In this document: positions 24,980 to 32,853 of the stretch, one piece after another
Numbering within the stretch: position 1 is the first letter of the stretch
Layout of the letters: every line of letters starts with the position of its first letter
Source: Gudongella sp046224405
Lineage (GTDB): Bacteria > Bacillota > Clostridia > Tissierellales > Tissierellaceae
Direction: 5' to 3'
NCBI RefSeq assembly: GCF_046224405.1
Contig: NZ_JBJXRK010000025.1
Location: forward strand, 1-32,853
DNA: 32,853 nucleotides
Translations under genes and position numbers: made by a program
Notes under the pieces: generated by a model
Database searches by the model: none
What the model saw: only the letters and a program-made list of their open reading frames with translations
Told to the model about the DNA's origin: nothing

Positions 24980-25927
24980 ATGGAATATAAGGATTATTAT
25001 AAGATACTGGAAGTGGACAAATCCGCAAACCAGGATGACATAAAGAAGTCATTTAGAAAGCTTGCAAAAAAGTACCACCCGGATTTGCATCCAAATGACG
25101 ATAAGGCACAGGAGAAGTTTAAGGAGGTCAATGAAGCCTACGAGGTTCTTGGGGATGAGCAGAAAAGGAAGCAGTACGACCAGTTTGGACAATATGGCTT
25201 CTCCAACGGTCAGCAGTTTGACCCTTCACAATTTGGATTCGGTAATTTTGGAGGAGGAAGCCAGTACACCTACACATCTGGAGAAGGAGCTGATTTCTCG
25301 GACTTCTTCAATCTGATTTTCGGAGGAGCAGGTGGTAGGGGAGGCTTTGATATGGGTGACATTTTCGGTACAAGAGCAGGAAGGTCAGCCGGTGGGTCCA
25401 GAAGACCACAAAGACAATCCTATGAATCTGAGCTTACAATTTCCCTGGAGGATGCCTATAATGGGGTAGCAAGAGATGTCTCATTGAACTTTGGAGGAAC
25501 CACAAAGAAGATCACCGTAAAGGTTCCCAAGGGAATAACCCCAGGAAAGAAAATCAAGGTCAAGGGAGATAAGTGGGGAATCGACGGGGACATACTATTT
25601 AAGATAAATGTAAGTGAAAGCAGGGACATGAGGCTTGAAGGACTTAATATAATTAAAAAAGTTCCGGTTTTGCCATGGGAGGCTGCTCTTGGGGAAAAGG
25701 TTGTCGTCCAAACCCTCAGTGGAAAAATCAAGGTGGATATTCCTGAAGGCACAACAGGTGGAACCAGAATGAGGCTTCCCGGCAAGGGATTTGTCGACCT
25801 TAAGAACAACAAGGGAGATCTCTATCTTGAAATAACAATCGTGAACCCACCGGAGTTAAAAGAAGAAGAGAAGAGGCTTTACAGAAAGCTTAAGGAAAGC
25901 ATAGATTACAATCCAAGAAAACAGTAA
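24980..25927 (+). CDS. DnaJ-family co-chaperone lacking the zinc-finger domain (CbpA-like)
   Basis: I start at ATG 24980 behind GGAGATGAT, giving 315 residues; the in-frame TTG at 24953 has no ribosome site. The J domain (about 4-66) carries the HPD tripeptide in KKYHPDLHP, which stimulates DnaK ATPase. A Gly/Phe-rich linker follows (about 70-150). The C-terminal substrate-binding domain runs from about 165 (ESELTISLEDAYNGV) to the end. The CxxCxGxG zinc repeats of true DnaJ are absent, so this is a CbpA-type J protein. It lies 14 bp before clpB behind a CtsR box, suggesting that it delivers substrates to DnaK and ClpB under stress. Confidence 0.9.
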   Translation: MEYKDYYKILEVDKSANQDDIKKSFRKLAKKYHPDLHPNDDKAQEKFKEVNEAYEVLGDEQKRKQYDQFGQYGFSNGQQFDPSQFGFGNFGGGSQYTYTSGEGADFSDFFNLIFGGAGGRGGFDMGDIFGTRAGRSAGGSRRPQRQSYESELTISLEDAYNGVARDVSLNFGGTTKKITVKVPKGITPGKKIKVKGDKWGIDGDILFKINVSESRDMRLEGLNIIKKVPVLPWEAALGEKVVVQTLSGKIKVDIPEGTTGGTRMRLPGKGFVDLKNNKGDLYLEITIVNPPELKEEEKRLYRKLKESIDYNPRKQ

Positions 25928-25941
25928 CAGGAGGAATTAAG

Positions 25942-28515
25942 ATGGATATGAACAAATTCACTCAGAAGAGCATCGAGGCTGTTCAGGAGTCCCAAAACAT
26001 TGCCGTAAGGTTGGGAAATCCGGAGCTGTCTGAGCTTCACATGCATGCGGCACTCATAAAAAGCAGGGATGGTCTTGTGCCCAGGGTACTGTCCCTTATG
26101 GGGATAGATTCAGATGAGATCAGAAGTGCTGTGGACAGAAAGCTTGAGAAGCTTCCCAAGCAGTCAGGAGGTAGTATACACCCTGGGAGATCATACTCAA
26201 AGATCCTTATGGATGCTGAAGAGGAGGCAAAAATCTTCAAGGATGAATACGTTGGGGTTGAGCACCTTTACCTGGCAATATTGTCTTCCAAGGGCACCCA
26301 CTCAGGAGATGTCTTCAGGGAGTATGGAATAACAAGGGATGCTTTCCTTCAATCTCTTATGAAGGTCAGGGGAAGTCAGACAATTACATCAGACAATCCC
26401 GAGGAGACCTACGAGGCCCTTGAAAGATTTGGACGGGACCTTGTGGAGGAAGCGAGAAGAGGCAGGATGGATCCTGTAATAGGAAGGGACTCGGAGGTCA
26501 GAAATGTAATAAGGATTCTATCCAGAAGAACAAAGAACAATCCGGTACTCATAGGTGATCCTGGAGTTGGTAAGACGGCTATAGTTGAAGGTCTGGCCCA
26601 AAGAATAGTAAACGGAGATGTGCCAGAGGGACTTAAGGACAAGACAATATTCGCCCTTGACATGGGAGCTCTGGTTGCTGGAGCCAAGTACAGGGGGGAA
26701 TTCGAGGAGAGGCTGAAGGCTGTGCTTTCGGAGATACAGAAGTCTGATGGCAGGATACTGCTTTTCATTGATGAGCTCCACAATATAGTTGGAGCCGGTA
26801 GGGCTGAAGGGTCAATGGATGCAGGGAACCTTCTAAAGCCAATGCTTGCAAGGGGAGAGCTGCACACAATTGGTGCAACCACCCTTGATGAATACAGGAA
26901 ATATATAGAAAAGGACGCTGCACTGGAAAGGAGATTCCAGAAGGTGCTTGTAACTGAGCCTACAGTCGAGGACACCATTTCAATACTCAGGGGTCTTAAG
27001 GAAAAGTATGAGATCCACCATGGAATAAGGATATCAGATGGTGCTGTTATAGCAGCAGCAACCCTATCCGACAGGTACATCTCAGACAGATTCCTTCCTG
27101 ACAAGGCCATTGACCTGATGGACGAGGCATCAGCAATGATAAGGACCGAAATTGACTCAATGCCCGTGGAGATAGACGAGGTCAGAAGGAGGGTGTTGCA
27201 GCTGGAAATCGAGAGGGAAGCCTTGAAGAAGGAAACCGATGATGCCTCCCGAGCCAGACTGGAAAAGCTTGAAAGGGAGCTTGGAGAGCTCAAGAGTGAG
27301 TTTGATCTTCTTAAGGCACAGTGGGAAGAGGAGAAGAAGGAAATATCAGCTGAGAAGGAAATCAAGGAGGAAATTGACAGGGTCAAACGAGAAATTGAAG
27401 AGGCTGAAAGAAGCTACAATCTTGAGAAGCTTTCACAGCTGAAATATGGAGCCCTTGTTGAACTGGAAAGAAAGCTCAAGGAGGCTCAGGACAAGGAGCA
27501 TACAGAGGAAAGGCTTCTCAAGGAGGAGGTCACTGAGGAGGAGATTGCAGAGGTGGTGGCAAAATGGACTGGAATTCCAACAACAAAGCTGCTGGCAACA
27601 GAAAGGGAGAAGCTGCTTGGATTGGGAGAAATCCTTCACAGGAGGGTGATAGGTCAGGATGAGGCGGTGGATTCAGTTGTGGACGCTGTACTTCGTGCCA
27701 GAGCCGGACTTAAGGACATAAACAGACCTGTGGGGAGCTTCATATTCCTGGGACCAACCGGTGTTGGCAAGACAGAGCTATCGAAGGCCTTGACTGAGAC
27801 CCTATTTGATGATGAAAAGAATATTATCAGGATTGATATGAGTGAGTATATGGAGAAGCACTCCGTGGCAAGGCTTGTAGGTGCCCCTCCAGGATATGTG
27901 GGCTATGACGAGGGAGGCCAGCTGACAGAAGCCGTCAGAAGGAAGCCCTATTCTGTAATTCTCTTTGATGAGATTGAAAAGGCACATCCTGACGTGTTCA
28001 ACATCCTGCTTCAGGTACTGGATGATGGTCGCCTTACGGACAATCAGGGAAGGACTGTGGATTTCAAAAATACCGTAATAATCATGACATCTAACATAGG
28101 GTCCGACTATCTTCTGGAAGGTCTCGGAGAGGATGGTACAATTCAGGAAACCACAAGAGAGAGGGTCATGAGTCAGATGAGGATGACCTTCAGACCTGAA
28201 TTCCTGAATCGTATTGATGAAATTGTCCTCTTTAAACCCCTTCAGAGAATGGAGATATTCAAGATCATCGACCTTCAGATAACTGAAATCGAAAAGAGGC
28301 TTAAGGATAGAAGCATCAACATCACTGTTACGGAAGAGGCAAAGGAGAACATCCTTGAAAGATCCTATTCCATACAGTATGGTGCAAGACCGGTCAAAAG
28401 ATTCCTCCAGAAGGAGATTGAAACCGGCATATCAAGAATGATCATAAAAGGAGAATTGAAGGATGGGGACACAGTTAAGATTCATGCTGTGGACGGAGAA
28501 TTGTTGATAGGCTAA
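25942..28515 (+). CDS. clpB: ATP-dependent disaggregase ClpB
   Basis: The 857-residue AAA+ chaperone has a Clp N-domain (1-145), NBD1 with Walker A GDPGVGKT (205-212) and LLFIDELHN, and a long coiled-coil middle domain (about 405-525). NBD2 follows, with GPTGVGKT (604-611) and the pore segment GAPPGYVGYDEGG. The middle domain and the absence of a ClpP-binding IGF loop mark it as ClpB rather than ClpC or ClpA. It extracts polypeptides from aggregates together with DnaK and DnaJ. It is cotranscribed with the J-protein gene and followed by a terminator. Confidence 0.96.
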   Translation: MDMNKFTQKSIEAVQESQNIAVRLGNPELSELHMHAALIKSRDGLVPRVLSLMGIDSDEIRSAVDRKLEKLPKQSGGSIHPGRSYSKILMDAEEEAKIFKDEYVGVEHLYLAILSSKGTHSGDVFREYGITRDAFLQSLMKVRGSQTITSDNPEETYEALERFGRDLVEEARRGRMDPVIGRDSEVRNVIRILSRRTKNNPVLIGDPGVGKTAIVEGLAQRIVNGDVPEGLKDKTIFALDMGALVAGAKYRGEFEERLKAVLSEIQKSDGRILLFIDELHNIVGAGRAEGSMDAGNLLKPMLARGELHTIGATTLDEYRKYIEKDAALERRFQKVLVTEPTVEDTISILRGLKEKYEIHHGIRISDGAVIAAATLSDRYISDRFLPDKAIDLMDEASAMIRTEIDSMPVEIDEVRRRVLQLEIEREALKKETDDASRARLEKLERELGELKSEFDLLKAQWEEEKKEISAEKEIKEEIDRVKREIEEAERSYNLEKLSQLKYGALVELERKLKEAQDKEHTEERLLKEEVTEEEIAEVVAKWTGIPTTKLLATEREKLLGLGEILHRRVIGQDEAVDSVVDAVLRARAGLKDINRPVGSFIFLGPTGVGKTELSKALTETLFDDEKNIIRIDMSEYMEKHSVARLVGAPPGYVGYDEGGQLTEAVRRKPYSVILFDEIEKAHPDVFNILLQVLDDGRLTDNQGRTVDFKNTVIIMTSNIGSDYLLEGLGEDGTIQETTRERVMSQMRMTFRPEFLNRIDEIVLFKPLQRMEIFKIIDLQITEIEKRLKDRSINITVTEEAKENILERSYSIQYGARPVKRFLQKEIETGISRMIIKGELKDGDTVKIHAVDGELLIG

Positions 28516-28542
28516 ATCTGACAAGGATGTTATAGAAGGTCA

Positions 28543-28583
28543 GAAGGTGGATTGTTCCTTATGGGAAAATCCACCTTCCTTTT
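28543..28583. terminator. Terminator after clpB, shared with the convergent nucleotidase gene
   Basis: An 11-bp perfect stem (28543-28553 with 28568-28578) with a partly paired loop is followed by CTTTTGTG on the + strand. The T tail is modest on either strand; as the only hairpin between the convergent genes it may serve both. Confidence 0.75.
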
Positions 28584-28605
28584 GTGTTGTTTGATCTATG
28601 TGAAA

Positions 28606-29196
28606 TCATGCAATTTGGGGAGCGAGTTTTTGCTTTTTCAGCTTTATTGTTTCAATTTCCTCGTGCACGTCCAACCAGTTTGTAACCCTTGTAATTCCAG
28701 GAATAAGAGGCTTCCTGTTGTAGCTGCAGTCCATAAGAAGCACCTGGAAACCTGAAAGGGCCAATTCGACAGCATTTTCATACCTGTCCTCAACAAAGAT
28801 GTCACAATCCAGCTCCTTTGCCTTATCAACCTTGTAGTGGGAACCCAGCATATGAAGGTCCATCTCAGGCATACCGTGCCTTCTCAACCACTGGACTGTA
28901 GTATCTCTTGTGACTGGCTCCCTTGCAGTAACATAGGATATGTTATGCTGCATGAAGAGCTTCCAAAGTACAAGTTCTGCATATTTTCTGGGCTTTGCAT
29001 TCCCATGGAGCTCCTGCCAGTGAAGTCTGTAAAACTCCTGATAGTCTTCCCGAGACACATCAAGTACATGATGTATATCATATTCCTTAACCTGATATGG
29101 TTGGATGCTGGAGTTGAAATATCTGTTTGCAGCATCCAGCCAGTAGTATGCTTCAGTAATTGTTCCATCAATATCGATACATAGATTTAAACTCAT
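28606..29196 (-). CDS. HAD-family 5'(3')-nucleotidase-like protein
   Basis: The 196-residue protein begins with the HAD motif I DIDGT (D8, D10), the nucleophile and acid/base pair. YVTAREPVT (motif II region) follows, with a late FVEDRYENA segment (motif IV aspartate). The cap region with DVSREDYQEFYRLHWQELH resembles the NT5C group of deoxyribonucleotidases and the YqfW/YorS-like bacterial relatives. The probable activity is dephosphorylation of a nucleotide; the substrate cannot be read from sequence. A GAGGTGG site lies four bases before the ATG. It is monocistronic, between clpB and the SRP RNA. The 29197-29338 stretch upstream shows no clear promoter. Confidence 0.75.
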   Translation of the reverse strand: MSLNLCIDIDGTITEAYYWLDAANRYFNSSIQPYQVKEYDIHHVLDVSREDYQEFYRLHWQELHGNAKPRKYAELVLWKLFMQHNISYVTAREPVTRDTTVQWLRRHGMPEMDLHMLGSHYKVDKAKELDCDIFVEDRYENAVELALSGFQVLLMDCSYNRKPLIPGITRVTNWLDVHEEIETIKLKKQKLAPQIA

Positions 29197-29338
29197 TTGA
29201 CCACCTCAATCTTTTATTATGGTTACATTCTACAGCAGGAATATAAAGTCCATATAAAGGGGCCGTTATGCTTTGGTTAAATTTAAGCTTTTGAGCTTGC
29301 TTCAGTTAGGGTCAAAGTATAAAAGTATAACTGAATAT

Positions 29339-29372
29339 GAAAAAGCAACCCTGGATAATCTCCAGAGTTGCT
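29339..29372 (-). terminator. Terminator of the tRNA-Ser/SRP RNA transcript
   Basis: On the - strand a 12-bp stem (29372-29361 with 29355-29344, one G-U) with a five-base loop is followed by TTTTT, starting about 12 nt after the end of the SRP RNA. Confidence 0.92.
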
Positions 29373-29383
29373 CTTCTTATGTA

Positions 29384-29652
29384 GCCGTGCACCCAGCTTT
29401 GTCAATCCTGCTCCGAGCGTTACCCGAACAGTTAACTCGGGCCAGGCTGACCCACGGCACACGAAAAGTTTCACTTATCGCTGCTTCCTTCCGGACCTGA
29501 CGAGGTTCATGAGTTTCCGTTGCGTGGGACCCAACCGTCAACGCCACTTTTTCGAGGCAGACCTCACAGCAGAGAAGCCTAAGCCGGGAATTCAATCCTG
29601 CTGTAGCGGATTGCAGGTAACAGGGCACCGCTACCTCCCCATCTAGCACGGC
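29384..29652 (-). ncRNA. ffs: Signal recognition particle RNA, large bacterial type
   Basis: The - strand gives an RNA of about 269 nt. Its ends pair (GCCGTGC at the 5-prime end with GCACGGC at the 3-prime end). The SRP hallmark GGTCCGGAAGGAAGCAGC (domain IV, Ffh-binding, with the GGAA tetraloop) is seen near 29480-29500. The length indicates the form with an Alu domain (Bacillus scRNA type), not the short 4.5S. With Ffh it targets nascent membrane and secretory proteins. It lies 12 nt after tRNA-Ser and is probably processed from the same transcript. Confidence 0.96.
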
Positions 29653-29664
29653 AAAATGTTCTAA

Positions 29665-29756
29665 TGGCGGAGAGAGAGGGATTCGAACCCTCGAGACGAG
29701 TAAACGCCTACACGATTTCCAGTCGTGCGCCTTCGACCAGACTCAGCCATCTCTCC
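29665..29756 (-). tRNA. tRNA-Ser (GGA anticodon)
   Basis: A 92-nt class II tRNA including an encoded CCA. The acceptor stem GGAGAGA pairs with TCTCTCC. The anticodon arm is CACGA-CTGGAAA-TCGTG, with anticodon GGA reading UCC/UCU serine codons. A long variable arm and the T-arm GGGTTCGAATCCC are present. It is the first gene of a short - strand transcript with the SRP RNA. Confidence 0.96.
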
Positions 29757-29775
29757 TTGGTTTCCATAGACTTAT

Positions 29776-29804
29776 ATTATAGACCATAACTTACGGAATG
29801 TCAA
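29776..29804 (-). promoter_or_regulatory. Consensus promoter of tRNA-Ser and SRP RNA
   Basis: On the - strand TTGACA (29804-29799), exactly 17 bp, then TATAAT (29781-29776): a perfect sigma-A promoter, as expected for stable RNA. It starts near 29769, about 13 nt before the tRNA. Confidence 0.92.
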
Positions 29805-29874
29805 CCAGGTTGAGGTTTAGATAAAATGTTTCCGGGTAAACTTATGAATAAGGAAAAGTTAAGGAGGAGATACC

Positions 29875-30114
29875 ATGAAGAACAAGATATCAATTGAATA
29901 TTGTACTTCCTGAGGCTATTTGGGAAGAGCAGTTGCTCTAACGGAAAGCATCCTGAATTTACACAAGAACCAGGTTTCAGAGCTTACAATCATTCCATCC
30001 GGTGGTGGCGTATTTGAAATCAAGGTAAATGGAAAGCTTTTGTTTTCAAAGGCAGAGCTGGGTAGGTTCCCTGAAGAGGGAGAGGCGGAAAGTCTTGTAA
30101 AGGAAGCTATTTAA
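29875..30114 (+). CDS. SelW/Rdx-family selenoprotein (CxxU)
   Basis: Read through UGA at 29911-29913, the gene encodes 79 residues beginning MKNKISIEYCTS-Sec-GYLGRAV. C10 and Sec13 form the CxxU redox motif, in the position typical of the Rdx thioredoxin-like family (SelW, SelT, SelH). The C-terminal part has the family strands GGVFEIKVNGKLLFSK and the GRFPEEGE turn. Such proteins are thought to be small thiol or selenol oxidoreductases; the substrate is unknown. ATG 29875 has an ideal AAGGAGGAGA site. Automatic callers would either miss the first 13 codons or start at about 29920. It lies between divergent tRNA-Ser and dnaX, with its own terminator. Confidence 0.9.
29926..29939 (+). other. 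Candidate bSECIS hairpin for the SelW-like gene
   Basis: A perfect 5-bp stem AGAGC/GCTCT with loop AGTT. The loop starts 17 nt after the UGA and has G in its second position, which satisfies the known rules for bacterial selenocysteine insertion elements. Confidence 0.65.
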
Positions 30115-30117
30115 TGG

Positions 30118-30143
30118 GGGTCCGGAAGGGCCCTTTTGCTTTT
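30118..30143 (+). terminator. Terminator of the SelW-like gene
   Basis: GGGTCC/GGGCCC stem (30118-30123 with 30128-30133, one G-U) closed by a GGAA loop, followed by TTTTGCTTTTC, three bases after the stop. Confidence 0.85.
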
Positions 30144-30167
30144 CTTAGTGTAAACAGGAAGCTTTTT

Positions 30168-30176
30168 TGATATAAT
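30168..30176 (+). promoter_or_regulatory. Extended -10 promoter of dnaX-ebfC-recR
   Basis: TGATATAAT gives a perfect -10 (30171-30176) with the TGn extension. GTGTAA at 30148-30153 (17-bp spacing) is a weak -35. Start is near 30183, about 33 nt before dnaX. Confidence 0.6.
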
Positions 30177-30215
30177 GGGTCGTAGTAAGATTTCATAACA
30201 AGTAAGGGTGATTCC

Positions 30216-31868
30216 ATGTATCAGGCATTATACAGACAATACAGACCTAAAACCTTCGACGAGATATTAGGTCAAACACATATAACCACAATTTTAAAGA
30301 ATCAGATCAAGAAGGAAAACATAGGGCATGCCTATCTTTTTTCGGGAACAAGGGGAACTGGAAAGACCTCAGCAGCAAAGGTTTTCGCAAGGGCTGTAAA
30401 TTGTCTTGACCCCCAGGAAGGGAATCCATGTAACCAATGCGCAATCTGTAAGGGAATCCTTGACGAAAGCCTTATGGATGTAATCGAGATGGACGCAGCC
30501 AGCAACAGGAAAATCGAGGATATACGTGAGCTTAAGGAAAAGGTGATCTACCCTCCATCCAAGGCAAGGTACAAGGTCTACATAATAGATGAGGTTCATA
30601 TGCTTACAAATGAAGCATTCAATGCCCTGTTAAAGACCCTGGAGGAGCCACCCAAGCATCTTTTGTTCCTTCTAGCCACAACTGAGCCGGAGAGATTGCC
30701 TCAGACAATACTCTCAAGATGCCAGCGATTTGATTTCAAGAGACTTTCATCAAATGACATGATAGGTGGAATGAAAAGCATAACAGACAAGCTTGGTATA
30801 AATGTTGAGGACAAGGTTCTCCAGCTTATTGCCAAAAATTCCGATGGAGCAATGAGGGATGCCTTGAGTCTTCTGGACCAGTGCATAGCATTTGAAGGTG
30901 ATTCAGTATCCTATGATGATGCCATAAATATTCTGGGAATCGCCAATGTGGATCTCCTTTTTGACCTTGTGGAGGCAGTAAGGGGTGAAAGCACTGAGAA
31001 ATCACTTCTTATGGTGGACCATATGATACAGGAAGGCAAGGACATCCCACAGTTCCTGAAGGATATGATTCATCACTACAGAAATCTGGTTATAGCAAAG
31101 ACCTCAAAAAATCCTGAGGCACTAATTGAGTGGGGAGAGGTTGAGCAGTACAGGGAACAAGCCTCAAATATGGACCTACATTACCTGATGTCCAGCCTAC
31201 AGGAATTGACATCTGCAGAAAGCTCAATGAAATGGTCAATGCAGCCCAGGATAATACTTGAGATGGCTGTCATAAAGCTTTCCAATATAAAAAGGGAGCT
31301 TTCCCTTGAGGAAAGGGTAAGAAGGCTTGAGGAAGGTATGGTCACAGTACCGGAGAAGAAAATCCAGGCTCCTGCAAAGGCAGCTCCAAAGCCAGAGTCT
31401 AAAAATCAACAAGAGAAGACTATGAGGAAGGATGAGAAAATACCCGAGGTGAAAAGTGAGCCTGTGGTTGAACAGAAAGCAGCCGCACCAACGGGTGAGC
31501 TCACTCTGGAAAAGATCAAAAGCTCCTGGCCTAAGGTCATGCAGATTATAAAATCAAGAAAAATAAACATATATGCCCTGGTGATGGAGGGAGAGGTGTC
31601 CCAACTTCAGGGGAATAGAATCACCCTGTCATACAAGGATGGATTCGAGTTTCACAAGGATGCTGTAAACTCAAACCAGAACAAGACATTTTTGGAGGAA
31701 ATTCTCACGGAATTTTTTGGACAAAAAATAGAACTTCTTGTTATAATGAAAGGGTGCGAAATGCCTGCTTCCGGAGTCGGAAAGCAGGAAAATGAAAATA
31801 CAGCCAAGGAGGAGACGGTCAATAAGGTGCTGGATTTCTTTGGTGAGGATATTGTAGAGATTAAATAA
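30216..31868 (+). CDS. dnaX: DNA polymerase III subunit gamma/tau
   Basis: The 550-residue clamp-loader ATPase has Walker A GTRGTGKTS (44-52), four zinc cysteines (C63, C72, C75, C78), Walker B with DEVH (125-128) and the SRC arginine-finger motif in ILSRCQRFDF. A lid and collar domain follow (about 180-375), then a Lys-, Ala- and Pro-rich linker (about 380-425) and a C-terminal domain that in tau-type proteins contacts polymerase. I see no clear slippery sequence for programmed frameshifting. It starts the dnaX-ebfC-recR operon. An AAGGGTGAT site precedes the ATG. Confidence 0.96.
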   Translation: MYQALYRQYRPKTFDEILGQTHITTILKNQIKKENIGHAYLFSGTRGTGKTSAAKVFARAVNCLDPQEGNPCNQCAICKGILDESLMDVIEMDAASNRKIEDIRELKEKVIYPPSKARYKVYIIDEVHMLTNEAFNALLKTLEEPPKHLLFLLATTEPERLPQTILSRCQRFDFKRLSSNDMIGGMKSITDKLGINVEDKVLQLIAKNSDGAMRDALSLLDQCIAFEGDSVSYDDAINILGIANVDLLFDLVEAVRGESTEKSLLMVDHMIQEGKDIPQFLKDMIHHYRNLVIAKTSKNPEALIEWGEVEQYREQASNMDLHYLMSSLQELTSAESSMKWSMQPRIILEMAVIKLSNIKRELSLEERVRRLEEGMVTVPEKKIQAPAKAAPKPESKNQQEKTMRKDEKIPEVKSEPVVEQKAAAPTGELTLEKIKSSWPKVMQIIKSRKINIYALVMEGEVSQLQGNRITLSYKDGFEFHKDAVNSNQNKTFLEEILTEFFGQKIELLVIMKGCEMPASGVGKQENENTAKEETVNKVLDFFGEDIVEIK

Positions 31869-31881
31869 GGAGGAGATTTAA

Positions 31882-32217
31882 GTGGCAAGAGGCGGATATC
31901 CAGGAATGGGTGGAAATATGAACAATATGATGAAACAGATGCAGAAGATGCAGAAGAAGATGGAAGAGGTTCAGGCTCAGGTTGATGCTACAGAGCTTGA
32001 GGCTACATCAGGCGGAGGAGCAGTGAAGGTTGTGGTCAATGGGAAGAGGGAAGTACTTGACATTGAAATCGATCCTTCAGTTGTGGATCCTGAAGATGTT
32101 GAAATGCTCCAGGACCTTGTAATGGCTGCCGTAAACGAAGCATTGAGAAAGGCTGAGGAATTCTCGGCAAAGGAAATGGGCAAGGTTACTGGAGGACTTA
32201 ATATTCCTGGACTGTAG
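31882..32217 (+). CDS. ebfC: YbaB/EbfC nucleoid-associated protein
   Basis: The 111-residue protein starts with GTG behind AAGGAGGAG. It has the Gly/Met-rich N-terminus GMGGNMNNMMKQMQKMQKKM, then VQAQVDATELEATSGGGAVKVVVNGK and the dimerisation part. The family binds DNA as a dimer and is almost always found between dnaX and recR, as here (13 bp after dnaX, 20 bp before recR). Confidence 0.95.
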   Translation: MARGGYPGMGGNMNNMMKQMQKMQKKMEEVQAQVDATELEATSGGGAVKVVVNGKREVLDIEIDPSVVDPEDVEMLQDLVMAAVNEALRKAEEFSAKEMGKVTGGLNIPGL

Positions 32218-32237
32218 GAATAATTGGAGGATAAAAG

Positions 32238-32837
32238 ATGGATTACTATGCATTGCCAATCGCAAATTTAGTGGACCAGTTCTCAAAGCTTCCGGGAATT
32301 GGAAGAAAGACTGCCCAGAGATTGGCATTCCACGTACTGGAAATGGACCAGCAGGATGCCGAGAAACTTTCAGCTGCAATACTTGAAGCCAAGGAGAAGA
32401 TTGGCTTCTGTAAGGTATGTGGTAATCTTACAGACAAGCCGACCTGCAACATCTGCAGCAGCCATAATAGAGACAGGTCTGTCATATGTGCCGTTGAGGG
32501 ACCAAGGGATATAGTAGCCATGGAAAGAAGCAAGGAGTACAAGGGATTGTACCATGTGCTGCACGGAACCATATCTCCAATGGAGAACATCGGACCCCAG
32601 GACATCAAGATAAAGGAGCTGTTGCAAAGACTTGAGGATGATGAGGTCAAGGAGGTTGTAATAGCAACCAATCCCACAGTAGAGGGAGAGGCAACCGCCA
32701 TGTACATCTCAAAGCTCATAAAGCCCCTTGGAGTCAAGGTCACAAGGATTGCCCATGGAATTCCGGTGGGAGGGGATCTTGAATATTTCGACGAGGTGAC
32801 CTTGGCACGTGCCATGGACAACAGAAGAGAAATGTAG
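32238..32837 (+). CDS. recR: Recombination mediator RecR
   Basis: The 199-residue protein has the helix-hairpin-helix LPGIGRKTAQRLA (18-30), the zinc finger with C58, C61, C70 and C73, and a TOPRIM domain (about 80-175). A C-terminal Walker-B-like segment ends HGIPVGGDLEYFDEVTLARAM. With RecO and RecF it loads RecA at gaps. The gene is complete and ends 16 bp before the window edge, where no further feature can be called. Confidence 0.97.
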   Translation: MDYYALPIANLVDQFSKLPGIGRKTAQRLAFHVLEMDQQDAEKLSAAILEAKEKIGFCKVCGNLTDKPTCNICSSHNRDRSVICAVEGPRDIVAMERSKEYKGLYHVLHGTISPMENIGPQDIKIKELLQRLEDDEVKEVVIATNPTVEGEATAMYISKLIKPLGVKVTRIAHGIPVGGDLEYFDEVTLARAMDNRREM

Positions 32838-32853
32838 AGATAAAAGTTCATGA

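Noticed and set aside
26409..27386. Long antisense open frame (325 codons) across clpB
   Set aside because: It is Ser/Leu-rich shadow sequence without a ribosome site, opposite a fully conserved gene.
22195..29913. UGA reassigned to tryptophan
   Set aside because: oppB and oppD end in TGA, tryptophan is encoded by TGG throughout, and both internal UGAs fall in cysteine positions.
30216..31868. Programmed frameshift site in dnaX
   Set aside because: No A-rich slippery heptamer followed by a strong hairpin was found at the expected place; the tau-length frame is simply open.

Overview
This window is a stretch of a moderately AT-rich chromosome from an anaerobic Gram-positive bacterium of the Clostridia/Tissierellia kind. 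The clues are a rotary V/A-type ATPase operon, Firmicutes-style ribosome binding sites, a 269-nt SRP RNA of the Bacillus/Clostridium type, CtsR- and CsoR-type operators, Feo iron uptake and an Opp peptide transporter. Two genes have an in-frame UGA exactly where a conserved redox or metal-binding cysteine belongs, each followed by a small bSECIS-like hairpin. The organism therefore very probably makes selenoproteins. UGA is an ordinary stop in oppB and oppD, so this is not a reassigned code.

Layout. 1-8760 (+): complete nine-gene V-type ATPase operon (H/G-like, C, I, K, F, E, A, B, D), closed by a bidirectional terminator shared with the convergent pncB. 8785-10239 (-): pncB for NAD salvage. 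10338-11005 (-): no protein gene, but strong signs of a roughly 665-nt structured noncoding RNA. These are a TATAAT box, a 19-bp helix joining its two ends across 540 nt, a duplicated hairpin module, eight UGUAG pentamers and a 13-bp intrinsic terminator. 11062-13704 (-): feoA-feoB-feoC-like iron uptake operon behind a near-consensus Fur box. 13869-21838 (+): oppA, an attenuating terminator, then oppBCDF and a small membrane protein; OppC carries a repeat-containing insert of about 280 residues. 21870-24866 (+): copper operon copA-copZ-csoR, with a CsoR-like operator and a predicted selenocysteine in the second metal-binding domain of CopA. 24889-28583 (+): CtsR-controlled dnaJ-like gene and clpB. 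28606-29804 (-): a nucleotidase-like gene, then tRNA-Ser(GGA) and SRP RNA from one consensus promoter. 29875-30114 (+): SelW-like selenoprotein. 30168-32837 (+): dnaX-ebfC-recR.

Most blocks are self-contained physiological units: ion pumping, NAD salvage, iron, peptides, copper, heat shock, secretion RNA and replication/repair. The parts most worth following up are the candidate large RNA and the selenocysteine copper ATPase.
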